Of a stretch of 64,000 nt of DNA, positions 10,091 through 20,115 are shown in pieces. The DNA is from Gadus chalcogrammus. Its lineage: Eukaryota > Chordata > Actinopteri > Gadiformes > Gadidae. The notes below the pieces were generated by a model that saw only the letters and a list, made by a program, of their open reading frames with translations, did not search any database and was not told the origin of the DNA. How positions within the stretch are numbered: position 1 is the first letter of the stretch; each line of letters opens with the position of its first letter. Where the stretch lies: assembly GCF_026213295.1 (NCBI RefSeq), contig NC_079419.1, forward strand, positions 13,120,789 to 13,184,788, in the 5' to 3' direction. The position numbers and the translations under genes are program-made.

Positions 10091-11758
10091 TTGGAAGAAT
10101 AACTTTAACCCTAACCCGGACGTTAATGTTACTGTGGACGGCTTTCAGACTGTTTGGGCGGACAGGAATCACTGAGAGAGTGGCAAGAGGAAAGGTGGCG
10201 GACTTGCTATTCTTATTAACAACAAGTGGTGTCATCCTGGTCACGCCACGGTGAAGGAGCGGGTGTGCAGCCCGGACATTGAACTGCTTGCCGTGAGTCT
10301 GCGGCCATATTATCTGCCGAGGGAGTTCTCACATGTAATATTCCTGGTTGTTTACCTTCCTCAGACTGCAAACGCGGTGCACGCGAGTGACGTCATCCAC
10401 ACCGTCGTCGCGGGACTCCAGACACTAGGAGTGGTGGACGCCATCATCTTCTTGCTCCACCGTGCCTGCGCCCACCTGGACAGACCGGGAAGCACTGTGA
10501 GAATCCTGTTCTTGGACTTCTCCAGTGCGTTCAACACCATCCGGCCTGCTCTGCTGGGGAGTAAGCTGACGCGCGATGCAGGTGGACCCTCCCCTGGTTT
10601 CCTGGATTATGGACTATTTGACAGGTCGACCTCAGTATGTCAAACTGCAGGACGGTGTGTCTGATACTGTGTTCAGCAGCACTGGGGCTCCTCAGGGAAC
10701 TGTTCTTTCCCCCTTTCTGTTCACCCTGTACACCTCACTTTCAGTTCCTCTCTGAGTCCTGCCACCTGCAGAAGTTTGCGGACGACTCTGCAATTGTTGG
10801 CTGTGTTAGTGGGAAGGAGGAGGAGTACAGGAGCGTTGTGGACTCCTTTATCGAGTGGTGTGCAACTAACCATCTGCTTATCAACTCCACCAAGACTAAG
10901 GAGCTGGTGGTGGATTTACGCAGGAGGAAATCTGCCCCTACATCCATCTCCATCAACGGTGTGACTGTGGATGTCCAGGATTACAAATACCTTGGAGTAT
11001 ACCTGGATAACAAACTGGACTGGGCCAAAAACACTGAGGCTGTTTACAAGAAGGGCCAGAGTCTACTCTATTTCTTGAGGAAGCTCCGGTCATTCAATGT
11101 ATGTAACATCATGCTGAGGATGTTCTACCAGTCGATGATAGCCAGTGCCATCTTTTTTTGCTGTTGTATGCTGGGGCAGCAGGCTGAGGGCAGCAGACGC
11201 CAGGAAGATCAGTAGGATCATCATGAAGGCTGGCTCTATCCTGGGGGTCCAGCTGGACTCTTTGGTGGTGGTGTCTGTGAGGAGGATGCTATGTATACTG
11301 CAAAGTATCCTGGACAACAATGCTCACCCTCTCCACCAGGTGCTGACCTCGAGCAGAAGCACCTTCAGCAACAGACTCATCCTCCCCCGGTGTAACACAG
11401 AACGCCAGAGGAAGTATTTTCTTCCTGTGGCCATCAGACTGTTTAACGCATCTACCTCCGGCTGCAGAAGGGACCGTGGAGACACTATGCCCTGAGACCA
11501 ATGTCACTTTTTTTTTTTTCACTTCATCACTTTAGTTAATTTATGCTGCCAACAATTGCTGCTATAATATTTATTTATCACTTTACCACTAATACCACTT
11601 TATCCAATCGCTCCTTTTCACTTATTTAGTTTGTACTTGTTTTTTTCAATCTATTTTATCTATTTTGACTCTAACCCTGTATTATTTTCCCACCTTTGTA
11701 TTGTAACTTTTGCACAGTAATTTCCCTCGGGATAAATAAAGCATCTTGAATCTTGAAT
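10091..11758 (+). mobile_element. L2-like LINE, internally deleted
   Basis: Plus-strand LINE with endonuclease sequence (about 10130-10420) joined to reverse transcriptase (about 10430-11490) and a 3' tail. The tail ends in CTCGGGATAAATAAAGCATC and the short repeat TCTTGAATCTTGAAT (11741-11757), typical of fish L2-type 3' ends. The 5' boundary is approximate. AATAGGAAT occurs at both 10066-10074 and 11756-11764 and could be part of a target duplication, but the left copy is about 17 bp from the recognisable LINE sequence. Confidence 0.85.
10110..11495 (+). pseudogene. L2-like LINE ORF2 remnant (endonuclease fused by deletion to RT)
   Basis: The endonuclease part shows VDGFQTVWADR, then GGGLAILINNKWCHPGH, VKERVCSPDIELLAVSLRPY and YLPREFSHVIF. 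It stops at DVIHTVVAGLQT (about 10395-10430), and the next codons already give DAIIFLLHRACAHLD and ILFLDFSSAFNTI of RT, so several hundred residues are missing. Later blocks are TGRPQYVKLQDGVSDTVFSS, HLQKFADDSAIVGCV (FADD, about 10770-10805), YKYLGVYLDNKLDWAKNTE and KAGSILGVQLDSL (about 11226). Stops and frameshifts are present at about 10175, 10660 and 11213. Confidence 0.85.
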
Positions 11759-12446
11759 AGGAATAATTTTTTTGGCAGATGAAATTAACATTACATTAAC
11801 TATTTTCGTTTGGTTCGCTTAACTAAATCCCAAATAGGTCTACCGACAACTACACGTTCTACAGCTAGTTGACGAAAACATGTTCTGCCAATCTCTGCTT
11901 TCTATCAGATTTTGCTACTTAGTGGCTCTGCGCATGCGCATGATGACGCTACTGATACGTTGATCAACTATCCAAATGCAAAAAAGTTCAAATTAAATAA
12001 CACATAAGAACTAGAAAATGCATTTCCCACAGAAAAGTGTTGTAGTGCAAAGTGAGGTCGAAATGTTTTTTAATAAAGCCATGCACAGTTTAAAATTTAA
12101 ACAAATGTTAAATGTCTTAAATAAGGTGAATGGATTTGAACAGTCTGAACGGAGCAAACAATGTAAACATGCACACCATTTTAAAAAGGTTAAATGGTTG
12201 GAAACAAATAAAGTGAAGAGTTAAACAAATAGCTCATGTGATCAAGTTTGAACACCTTTAACAACCTAATTATTGACTATGTGGTATACAAGGAACCTCT
12301 CATCTATCTCTCACACACACAAACCTCAGACGGTCTGTGTAAAGAGCACACTAAAAGCAGCAGAAAATTGGTCTTCAATGAGATGACATTAATACACAAC
12401 ACACAAAATAAGTATGTAAAAGACCAATGGTGAGCACAATAAACAA
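11759..12446. other. AT-rich stretch, nothing recognised
   Basis: No gene or repeat family recognised. It holds a CGCATGCGCATG palindromic motif near 11931 and short Lys/Asn-rich frames with no family resemblance (12018-12224 and 12248-12433). It could include the 5' UTR or LTR of the minus-strand BEL element, but I cannot identify LTR ends. Confidence 0.4.
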
Positions 12447-12917
12447 CTGGGGCCGTATTCACAAAGCATTTTATCTTACCGCTAGGAGTGCTCCTAACTC
12501 ACGCTAAAACATTTTACGTAGGAGTTTTTTCTGAAAAGTTATTCACAAAGCCGCTGAGACCTACTCTTACTAAGGATAAATCATAAAGACTGAACTAAGA
12601 GTGACGCGCCGTTGCTATGGATTACATCAATTCTCGTGCACGAGTTTAGAAGCGGTCAGTTCGGTGATTGGTTGTTCAGACGAGCCCACTGAATCACCGA
12701 AAAACAAGGAAATAGCCTAGGCTAGAAATGAATTCCTATTAAGTAGTTAAAGTGCAGTTAGCAGAATACACGCATGATGACAATTTTGTGCAGACCACGA
12801 TAATGACGTTGTAGCCTGCACTTTCAAGAGAGAGAGAAAGCAAACAATTAAAGTACGTAAAATTTAAAAGAAAATAAATGTTTTGAACTACCTAAGTGTT
12901 GACTAATTTGTGCCAAC

Positions 12918-13690
12918 CTAAAATGTGTTTTCAAAGTGATCCCTAAATGCCTGTCCACTCGGTACCACACAGCCAAATTCCTTGTCATGTTGATCGCCAC
13001 CATCATCATCATCATCATCGTCTGGCTGTGGAATGTTCCTCCGCTTGCAGAGGTTGTGTAGAATGGCACATACAGTGATTACTGTGCTTGCCCTCTCTGG
13101 GGTGAGGCGTATGTCGCCGTGGAGGACATGAAACCGACGTTTCATCTGCCCAATTCCTCTCTCCACAACATTAAAGTATAACATGTAAGTGATTACGCAG
13201 ATTACGCTTAGTCCTATGCGTAAAACACATCGTATTGGCTCTATGCGTAAAACAGTAAGATAAAATGCTTTGTGAATACGGCCCCAGGCCACTTTGCATA
13301 AACATCCAGTAGGCTATGTTAAAATTTGCATCAAAAACTTGAATTTCTTCCTATTGACGAACACGTCCTCGTCTTTTGATGGCGCAATTATTTTTATGTG
13401 CGTCCCGTCAATAGCACCGACCACACCGGGCATACCTACCTGCCATAAGTGCCATGAAGGCTTTGATCCTTTGTAATTGTTGAATGTCCAAAGGAAAGTT
13501 TATGGCACGGCTGACTGATGGTTGCGATATTTTTAAATCGTCGGCATTGCAAAGTTGCATTTCCCCTGTTGCTAAATAACATAGTGTGGCCAAACATTTT
13601 ATTTCGGGACTAATCGGATTATTCCTGTTAGTCTGGGATGTTATTGCATCGCGCATTAACTCCACAATAAGTTGAATACCCTAACATTTC
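12918..13690 (-). pseudogene. HARBI1-like Harbinger transposase, broken
   Basis: The N-terminal block (13665 to about 13480) contains ISPEIKCLATLCYLATGEMQ and NADDLKISQPSVSRAI, the helix-turn-helix region. Next, [11 protein letters not shown] (about 13430-13395) carries the first catalytic D, followed by [13 protein letters not shown]. The frame then stops near 13318. About 35 bases on, the inverted terminal-repeat copy (13287-13255) replaces the central catalytic part. The C-terminal block resumes at about 13165 with VVERGIGQMKRRFHVLHGDI (third catalytic acidic residue) and VCAILHNLCKRRNIP plus an Asp-rich tail. The enzyme would cut and paste Harbinger DNA; this copy is dead. Confidence 0.85.
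13255..13287 (-). repeat. Internal inverted copy of the Harbinger left end
   Basis: These 33 bases are the exact reverse complement of 12447-12479, including the CTG next to the element end, here CAG. The copy sits in the middle of the transposase gene, where catalytic sequence is missing. Confidence 0.9.
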
Positions 13691-13940
13691 GTCTCGCAGG
13701 CATTTTAAGATTCTTTGTGAATAGGTCTTACTGAGTTAGGAGTCCTCCTGAGGACTTTTAAGCTCTCCTAGACTTAGGTGCTACTTTTAGTCCTAAAATA
13801 CTTTGTGAATTGCTCTTAGTGAAAAAAGTTAGGAGTCCTAAATTTAAGAGTGACACGCCCATTATTTTTAGGAGTTACTCCTAAATTCGCCAGTTAGGAC
13901 CTACTTTTAGCCCTAAGATCCTTTGTGAATACGGCCCCTG

Positions 13941-14939
13941 AATTCGACCTAATTGACTTAATAACTTTTAAAATACTCCCATGCGCGCAGGGACACAGCC
14001 ACAGGAAATGTATGTTTGGTAGATGAGCTAAAGTAAAACAACCCGCAAAATAGTCATGCATAGCTTTCATAGCCACTTGGGCTGCTATCTAGAACGTGCT
14101 CACGCTCGAGTCTAGCGTAACCTCGGCATAACAGTTTTGACTAAATGTACAATGACATTTGACTGAATGTAAAATGAAAATAAATGCACACACATGTTCT
14201 CTTTTATTTGTTCTTCACAGAGTCGGGTGGAACGGCAGGTGGAAGAAGATCCCCAAAATTAAATTCAAAATGATTTTAAATAAAAATATCATAAATTTAT
14301 ATTTGTAAGTGTACAACTGTCTTGTCTTTTAAAAAGGCCAACATTAGCAACAGCCACCAGCCAAAATGTAGGTAAAATATGAATGTGGCTTGTAGATTTC
14401 AGACTAGATTTTTTCTATAAAGGGCAGATGAGGACTAGACCATGCAGATCCGCCCTAACGTCCTTGTAACGTTATGGCAACCTTTTTGAAGAAGGTTGCA
14501 TAAATGTCGCCACTCGCCAGTATGTATTTTGGTTGCCACGACGTCGAGAGGAAGTGGCAGTTACGGACGAGCAACGTCGCCAAGATATGTTGCGGCAACG
14601 TGATCGCGTCTATCATCCGCAATATCGGCAACGTTAAAACTTACATGGCGGCAACGTATGTTTGGTCATAAAATTACGTAACCGCTTCGTAGCGGCGACG
14701 TAAACGCTTTAGCTGGGAAGCAGGAAAAATCTGCCGGTTATATTTTTTTAAAGAAATGTGTAATGATAGACTTGTTTTTAGTCTCCTGTTGTTTGTGTCC
14801 TCTTTTGTATTTATATCCACACATCGGCTTTGTAGCAGGAAGCGATTTGATTGGCTGCAGTATGCGTCTACAGAGACTAGTCTCCTGTACGTCAGACACG
14901 CCCTCGGCCATCCGCCGACGGATGCATGTACTGTGAACA
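13941..14939. other. Non-coding stretch with a GGCAACGT-motif cluster
   Basis: No gene recognised. A pyrimidine-rich splice-acceptor-like TTCTTCACAG at about 14211-14220 is followed by AT-rich sequence with no further support. Between about 14540 and 14700 variants of CGGCAACGT/GGCGACGT recur about seven times, possibly part of an unclassified DNA element. Confidence 0.4.
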
Positions 14940-15150
14940 AGGCGTCTTGTGCGAGCAGACCGCTCTGATGCATCCGGGAAGAGAAAAGGGGGTGGAGTCA
15001 GCGCGTACGTGAGTGACAAGTGGTGTAAGCAGTTTGCGGTGAAAGAAACCATCATGCAGAACTGCTGTGTTTATCCATGAGACCTCACTACCTGCCTAGG
15101 GAGTTTGGAAACATCATCATAGCCGCTGTTTATGTTCCACCCAGCGGCTG
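14940..15150 (+). pseudogene. L2-like LINE endonuclease fragment
   Basis: The plus-strand frame reads VRADRSDASGKRKGGG and AYVSDKWCKQFAVKETIM. After a stop at about 15077 it continues in another frame as RPHYLPREFGNIIIAAVYVP. This is the same endonuclease segment as in the 10091-11758 copy but clearly diverged. Flanks are unrelated sequence. Confidence 0.72.
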
Positions 15151-15309
15151 CGTGCATAGCAGAGTGCGCACACGAACAGCTGCAGCGCACACCGGAGCTC
15201 CTGTTTTCTTTGTCAACAATTTGTTTTTTTTGAACAATTTGTAAAATGTGACACAAGAAATAACAAGATTCTATATAAATGTTATAAGACTGTATAAATA
15301 GGAAAAAGC

Positions 15310-15513
15310 AGGCCTTTAGAAGTAATGACAGATGATGCAATCCTTTGCACCTTGCACTTTATTTCCAGGCACCTTGAGAACACAAAAGCTTATGCTAGAA
15401 TTGTATTTGTTGATTTCAGCTCAGCTTTTAATACAGTGCAAATTCACATACTCTTTGAGAGGCTCAAAGACATGAGTGTAAACACCACCTTGATCAAATG
15501 TTTTTTCTCTTGA
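15310..15513 (+). pseudogene. L2-like LINE reverse transcriptase fragment
   Basis: MTDDAILCTLHFISRHLE is followed by ARIVFVDFSSAFNTVQIHIL, the RT block with catalytic D of the L2/Rex1-like lineage. It ends at 15513, just before the inserted GGGCCCCGTTTC-type element at 15527. Probably the same decayed LINE insertion as 14940-15150, separated by deletion and unrelated sequence (15150-15310). Confidence 0.72.
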
Positions 15514-15526
15514 TTTTTCTCGTTAT

Positions 15527-15705
15527 CCCGTTTCAGCACCATATCAATGGACAGGTACAATCCTCGATCGTCGTGAGTGCAGCGAATGCGTTCACGTTAA
15601 GAGGAGTTTCGGGAAATGCTCCAAAGAAATTAACGATGGTTCGAAAGATCCATCGGGAGAATGATCGTACGAGCGAAGATCCATCGTTATCGGGAAACGG
15701 GGCCC
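15527..15705 (-). mobile_element. 180-bp MITE-like element, copy 1
   Basis: Reads on the minus strand from GGGCCCCGTTTCCCGATAAC to GGTGCTGAAACGGG. It is about 85-90% identical by eye to copies at 15938-16117 and 17266-17463, and lies in the opposite orientation to them. Characteristic internal words are GATCTTCGCTCGTACGATCA and CTTTGGAGC(G/A)TTTCCCGAAA. The superfamily is unresolved. Confidence 0.75.
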
Positions 15706-15937
15706 TGGTTATTTCAATGTTGCGGCAAGGACATTTTGTGATTAATTGATTAAAACCATAAAAAATAAAAAAGTTTCCACATTAAAATCTTAATGACTAC
15801 ATGCAATGTTGTGTACCTGTTAATATATATTACAGACTGATGGTTAAAATTCATAAAGGTAGATTTTTTTTAATTTGGGAGAGTCATAAATACGTGACCA
15901 TAGTCACACTTTAGTACCATATTGTGGCTCCTCACCT
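15706..15937. other. AT-rich spacer between inverted MITE copies
   Basis: 232 bp of AT-rich sequence lies between two oppositely oriented copies of the 180-bp element. Nothing recognised. The arrangement 15527-16117 could also be one element with 180-bp inverted arms. Confidence 0.5.
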
Positions 15938-16117
15938 GGGCCTCGTTTCCCGATAACGATGGATCTTCGCTCGTACGATCATTCTGAAGATGGATCTTTC
16001 GAACCATCGTGAATTTCTTTGGAGCGTTTCCCGAAACTCCTTTTGACATGATCGCACGTTCACTGCACTCTCGACGTTCGTAGGATTAACTGTCCACTGA
16101 CACGGTGCTGAAACGGG
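15938..16117 (+). mobile_element. 180-bp MITE-like element, copy 2
   Basis: Begins GGGCCTCGTTTCCCGATAAC and ends GGTGCTGAAACGGG. It is the same family as 15527-15705, inverted relative to it, and in the same orientation as 17266-17463. Confidence 0.75.
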
Positions 16118-16262
16118 CTATGTAGGAGGGGGAGACGCCGGAATGATGCAGGAAATAGGGTTAAAAGGGTTAAAATATCTCCCCATCAAGGCCAACAGCA
16201 GAGTAGCCCACGAAAAGAATAGTTTGCAATGATATGAATGCTAAATATATTAAAACACAATT

Positions 16263-16400
16263 GACCGGTTTGGTCGAAGCTTGGAACGCCCAGCGATTTC
16301 ACCTTCTTATCTCAAGTTTCCTGTGTCAAATCCCCCATTCGTCACAGCGCGGGCTTTCTTGGTTAACTGGGGAAGGCGGGGCTGCACACGGAGTCTCTGA
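16263..16400 (+). repeat. Dispersed repeat, copy 1 (partner 18646-18799)
   Basis: Shares with 18646-18799 the blocks CGATTTCACCTTCTT, CTCAAGTTTCCTGTGT, TCAAATCCCCC and GGGGAAGGCGGGGCTG-CACGGAGTCTCTGA at roughly 85% identity. It lacks a 12-bp block present in the other copy. The family is not recognised. Confidence 0.75.
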
Positions 16401-17248
16401 CCTCTTTAGAATAATTTGTATTATTGCATACCCCTGAATGTTTAAATTTTTTTATGAATGAAGACACCCGCATTCAATAATGAGTTCACTTCTGAGTGTA
16501 GACTACAAACACGATTAACTATGGTCAGAGATGTTCGTTACTGTCTAGACAGGGTCCAATAAATAGTGAACTTCATCACAGCATTACCGAAGCGCCTACA
16601 GTGCTTAATGCAAACAATCGCAACAAAAAACGCCTGCAGAAATTCTCCGACACCCGCTGGTCTCAGCATGATGCATGTCTAGTAGCCTATGTCTTCTGTC
16701 ATTGATCAATATGAGGACCGTTTAACCACGATGGTTGAATTAAAATCAGAGGGAGAAAGCAAGTTCAGCTCGAAAGCGACCTCCCACACAAGAGCAATGG
16801 AATCATTTGATTGTATTATATGCCTTGTTACGTGGCGATTGATCGGTAGGCCTACATTTCGGATGCGTATGTATTTTTGGAATTTTAAATTGCTGCAATA
16901 AATTATGTTGTTGTTGACTTCTAACATGTCTCTATCTTTGCTGTTTAAATCTAACAGTAGTCTATGAGTATTATATCGGCGGTAACCACTGTTTTTGGTT
17001 GCGAAATTGCGCCAGCTGGGAATTCCGTTATTGGATGTGTTTTAATAGAACGCATCCAATACACGGAATGTCCGCTGGTGACGCCACTGAGGCTATAGTA
17101 GGCTAACGATGCTCTCAGCATCCTACGAGTTGAGTCCTCGTTAGCGTTTTCACGACGTTCGTTACCAACGATGCTTTCGGGAAACGGTGTGAAAACTGAA
17201 CGATGCTCGTACGACGCACTTCAGGATCTACTTAGGCTAAAGATGCGT
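16401..17248. other. Unclassified sequence with a hairpin at 17012-17078
   Basis: No gene recognised. At 17012-17078 CCAGC, ATTCCGT and ATTGGATG pair with CATCCAAT, ACGGAAT and GCTGG to form an interrupted stem. From about 17100 to 17248 sequence related to the 180-bp element appears in inverted and strongly diverged form, with GGGAAACGG recurring. Confidence 0.5.
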
Positions 17249-17281
17249 TCGGGAAACGGGGCCCAGGGCCCCGTTTCCCGA
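17249..17281. repeat. Perfect 16-bp palindrome at MITE junction
   Basis: TCGGGAAACGGGGCCC at 17249-17264 is separated by a single A from its exact reverse complement at 17266-17281. It marks two ends of the GGGCCCCGTTTC-type element placed head to head. Confidence 0.9.
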
Positions 17282-17463
17282 TGGATAACGATCTTCGCTC
17301 GTAAGATCATTCTCCCGATGGATCTTTCGAACCATCGATAATTTCTTTGGAGCGTTTCCCGAAACGTAAAGTTTTCCCGAAACTTTACGTGAACGCGCTT
17401 TCACTGCACTCACGATGATCGTAGGATTGATGTAACTGTCCACTGACACGGGGCTGAAACAGG
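17266..17463 (+). mobile_element. 180-bp MITE-like element, copy 3
   Basis: Begins GGGCCCCGTTTCCCGATGG and ends GGGGCTGAAACAGG. It is slightly longer than the other copies because of an internal duplication around TTTCCCGAAAC-TTTACGTGAA (about 17350-17392). Confidence 0.75.
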
Positions 17464-17945
17464 CAGGGGCGGCCCCAGCACATTTGGCGCTCTAGGAGAG
17501 CTTCACTCCTGGCGCCCCCCCCCCCCCCCTCCGCAAAAAAAAAAAAAGTTTGTTAATTCCCCACGAAAACTGAATTGCAACCTTGAAAAACTGTTTTGCC
17601 CTGTAACTGCATTTCTTTCACATAACACAACAACGATCGCAACGATGAACAAACATTAATTCAAGAATAAAATCCACGGAGGAAAAAATTGCGCCCCGGA
17701 TGGCTTTTGCCTCTTAATTTTCTTGATTTCGTTCTTGATTCTCGATTCTTGAAAACACTCTAACCAAACGCCTTATAGTACTAGCATGTTCTGACGAAAC
17801 CAAGGAGGTAGGTTCCCCTTCCGTTTTCGATTTTTGGCTCATTTTACCCTAATGTTAGATTTTTTTTTTTAATGTCAAAATATTGGTTGGAGATATAGAA
17901 GGGGCGCAAAAATATGCGCCAGGAGGGAAAAAATATATAATTGTG

Positions 17946-17976
<31 letters not shown>

Positions 17977-18105
17977 TCTAGTATAGAATATTTGTTGACA
18001 TAAAAAATGCAACGTTCCATTCATTCATTATCATTCAAACACGGCTGACCCGATTAGGAGAGCTTGGTCTAGATCCTGCCCATATTGTTGGGAAGGATGA
18101 AGTAG
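17464..18105. other. Possible hAT end, poly-C and poly-T tracts
   Basis: CAGGGGCGGCCCCAGC at 17464 looks like a hAT terminus, but I found no matching right end. A C tract of about 16 (17506-17522) is followed by an A tract and, at about 17946-17973, a T tract near 28 bases. GGCGC motifs recur near 17488, 17512, 17901 and 17915. No coding sequence seen. Confidence 0.4.
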
Positions 18106-18113
18106 GCTATAGG

Positions 18114-18623
18114 CAGGGTTCGAGTTATGATTCTATTGCGCTGAATTTTGACAGGGGAGGGGGGGGGGGGGATATAGGAGGTATTGGCTATTATGACACG
18201 GCTCTTCTCAATGCCGTGGTGGAACGCTCCGTTCACTTGCATGGGCCCTTCACAACAACGCCAGCTTCTTTGGTTGCTAAGCGATGTCAACGTCTTTGGC
18301 TAACCATTTCTCTGCTAATCAACACTACGCATGGTTACAAATAAATTGTAAAAAGACACCTTGTGAAGTTAGGCTATTTTATCGTTTGGCAAGTAGCCGC
18401 TCGTAATCGAAATAAGCCCCTTCAGGTCGAAGCACCTCCGTTTCGCGTCGGTGTCCGGTCGCCCTGTCTGGGCTTAGGAAAATAGCTTTATTTGTAATTA
18501 CAATATTATGCGGCTGTATTTTCCGAGACCCCCAAAGATATTTGAGTTTACTGCTTTCATGGGAGCCAGACCTCTCTTTATGGGAGCTCAGCTCCCACTG
18601 CCTCCCACCTAACTCGAACCCTG
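18114..18623. mobile_element. Non-autonomous hAT element
   Basis: 510-bp element with exact 14-bp inverted ends CAGGGTTCGAGTTA and TAACTCGAACCCTG. An exact 8-bp target duplication GCTATAGG lies at 18106-18113 and 18624-18631. No transposase sequence is present. It interrupts the sequence that continues as the dispersed repeat at 18646. Confidence 0.93.
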
Positions 18624-18645
18624 GCTATAGGTCTTTCTACACTGC

Positions 18646-18799
18646 CGAGCCGGTTCGGTCGCAGCTTGGCACGCCCGACGATTTCACCTTCTTGTCTCAA
18701 GTTTCCTGTGTAAAACCGAGGGGGTCAAATCCCCCGTTCGTCACGACGCGGGGTTTCTTGGTTCACTGGGGAAGGCGGGGCTGTGCACGGAGTCTCTGA
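18646..18799 (+). repeat. Dispersed repeat, copy 2 (partner 16263-16400)
   Basis: Second copy of the repeat described at 16263. It starts around GCCGAGCCGGTTCGGTCGC and keeps the GAGGGGGTCAAATCCCCC stretch that is shortened in copy 1. Confidence 0.75.
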
Positions 18800-19198
18800 A
18801 AATAAAACACAATAAATAAAACATTATTACGTCATGACCGGTGGCACCAGGTCAGCAGTCAATCAATCAAAGGGTCTCAAATCATCCTTTTTATAAGAAC
18901 AATGTCAGAAAGGACAAAGCCTGGCATTTAATTGCAGTCGTTTTGGGAGTGGAAGGTGAGTACATTAGGTTGAGGATTATCGCGGGATCTCGTGATCTCG
19001 CGTGAATACGGCTAGCTCGCAAGGCAGCGTTGCGCTGCCGTAACGCGCCCGGTGGAAATGCAAGCAGGGCAAAGTCGCGGCCAAGACGTGCCGCAGCCGT
19101 AACGTGCCGTAACGCGTCCGGGGAATCCCCGGGTGAGTCTGATTTAACTCTGGGGCTGGGGAGGCTGCACACCTGTTGCTCGTTGACCAATCAGAGTG
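18800..19198. other. Unclassified, CpG-bearing repeats near 18980-19130
   Basis: No gene recognised. TGCCGTAACGCG-CCGG occurs at about 19035-19052 and, as CGTGCCGTAACGCGTCCGGG, at about 19102-19121. ATCTCGTGATCTCGCG lies at about 18987. These look like parts of an old repeat of unknown class. Confidence 0.4.
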
Positions 19199-19206
19199 CA
19201 GCTAAC

Positions 19207-20107
19207 CAGGGGTGGACTGGCCATCTGGCATACCGGGCATCGTCCCGGTGGGCCGTTGACCCAATGTGGGCCGGTCCGGTCCGCTATGTTTTGTTTTTTT
19301 CTCTCTCTCTAAATTCCCTCCAATTGGGCCGGCCAATGGGCAACAGAGGGCTAGCAGTGTGTGGCCAGCATCGACACAGATTATTGGTCTATGTTTGTCA
19401 TTGTCAATCAATCATGGGCTGACAGGCTCAGAGAGCCCTGGCAGTGCTGTCAATCAAAACAGAAACCAGGGTGGGGGCTGGACCTCATGGCATGGGCCGG
19501 AGTCGTGGGAGTCCGTGACTCCCATGAGTAAGTAATTCATGACTTAGACTTTTTCTCGCAGCTACAGATAAAAAAATTAAATTCTCTATTTATGGTTTCA
19601 CAATTACTGAGTCACAGTTGAAACAAATGCGTTTCAGCTCTAATGCTGCTACTGTCTGTAATATGTTTCTATTTAGATTATTTGTCAGGATATTTTGGTC
19701 GGGTTTTAACTAATGCTGGGCTTACACAAAAGATTTTCACATTCACAGACTAAAAACTGCAAGAGAGAAATTAGCGTTGGATCAAGTGTGATATTTAACA
19801 AGCGTTTTGTAGCTACGTAGATATGGGGGATGGAGATGCAGCGACCACAGGATGTCTGTTAACTTCCTGTTCAGGTTTCACGCCTTTCTTGTCAGCAGCA
19901 CAAGAGACAAACAAAAAAAAAAAAGGCAACAACTGCTATTAGCAGTGCTGTACTATTATTCGGATGTATGTACTTGATTAAATTGTTTTAATAAAGTACA
20001 TACAGGGTTCTTCCCGTTCGTCTCGTCCCACCCCTAGTGCTGATAATGTAGTGGGCTGGTCTGGACAGAAAATGCCAGGGCTGAATTTTTGTCCCAGTCC
20101 ACCCCTG
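19207..20107. mobile_element. Non-autonomous hAT element
   Basis: 901-bp element with inverted ends CAGGGGTGGACTGG and CCAGTCCACCCCTG (14 bp exact) and an exact 8-bp target duplication CAGCTAAC (19199-19206 and 20108-20115). The interior has no recognisable transposase; a T/C-rich stretch and a short A tract are the only notable parts. Confidence 0.93.
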
Positions 20108-20115
20108 CAGCTAAC

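Larger units (their letters stand above)
12450..13937 (-). mobile_element. PIF/Harbinger DNA transposon with decayed transposase
   Basis: The terminal inverted repeats GGGCCGTATTCACAAAG (12450) and CTTTGTGAATACGGCCC (ending 13937) are perfect over 17 bp. They are flanked by a 3-bp duplication CTG (12447-12449 and 13938-13940), the 3-bp size expected for this superfamily. Subterminal 'TAGGAG/CTCCTA' motifs recur at both ends. It encodes a HARBI1-like transposase on the minus strand. An extra, exact inverted copy of the left end lies inside at 13255-13287. Confidence 0.88.

Noticed and set aside
11759..12446. 5' LTR of the minus-strand BEL element
   Set aside because: No TG...CA ends, polyadenylation signal or primer-binding site could be paired with another LTR.
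14205..14300. Terminal exon after the TTCTTCACAG acceptor-like site
   Set aside because: Only a short frame ending quickly and no partner exon; located in repeat-rich sequence.
17464..18105. Complete hAT beginning at CAGGGGCGGCCCC
   Set aside because: No matching right terminus or 8-bp duplication could be found.
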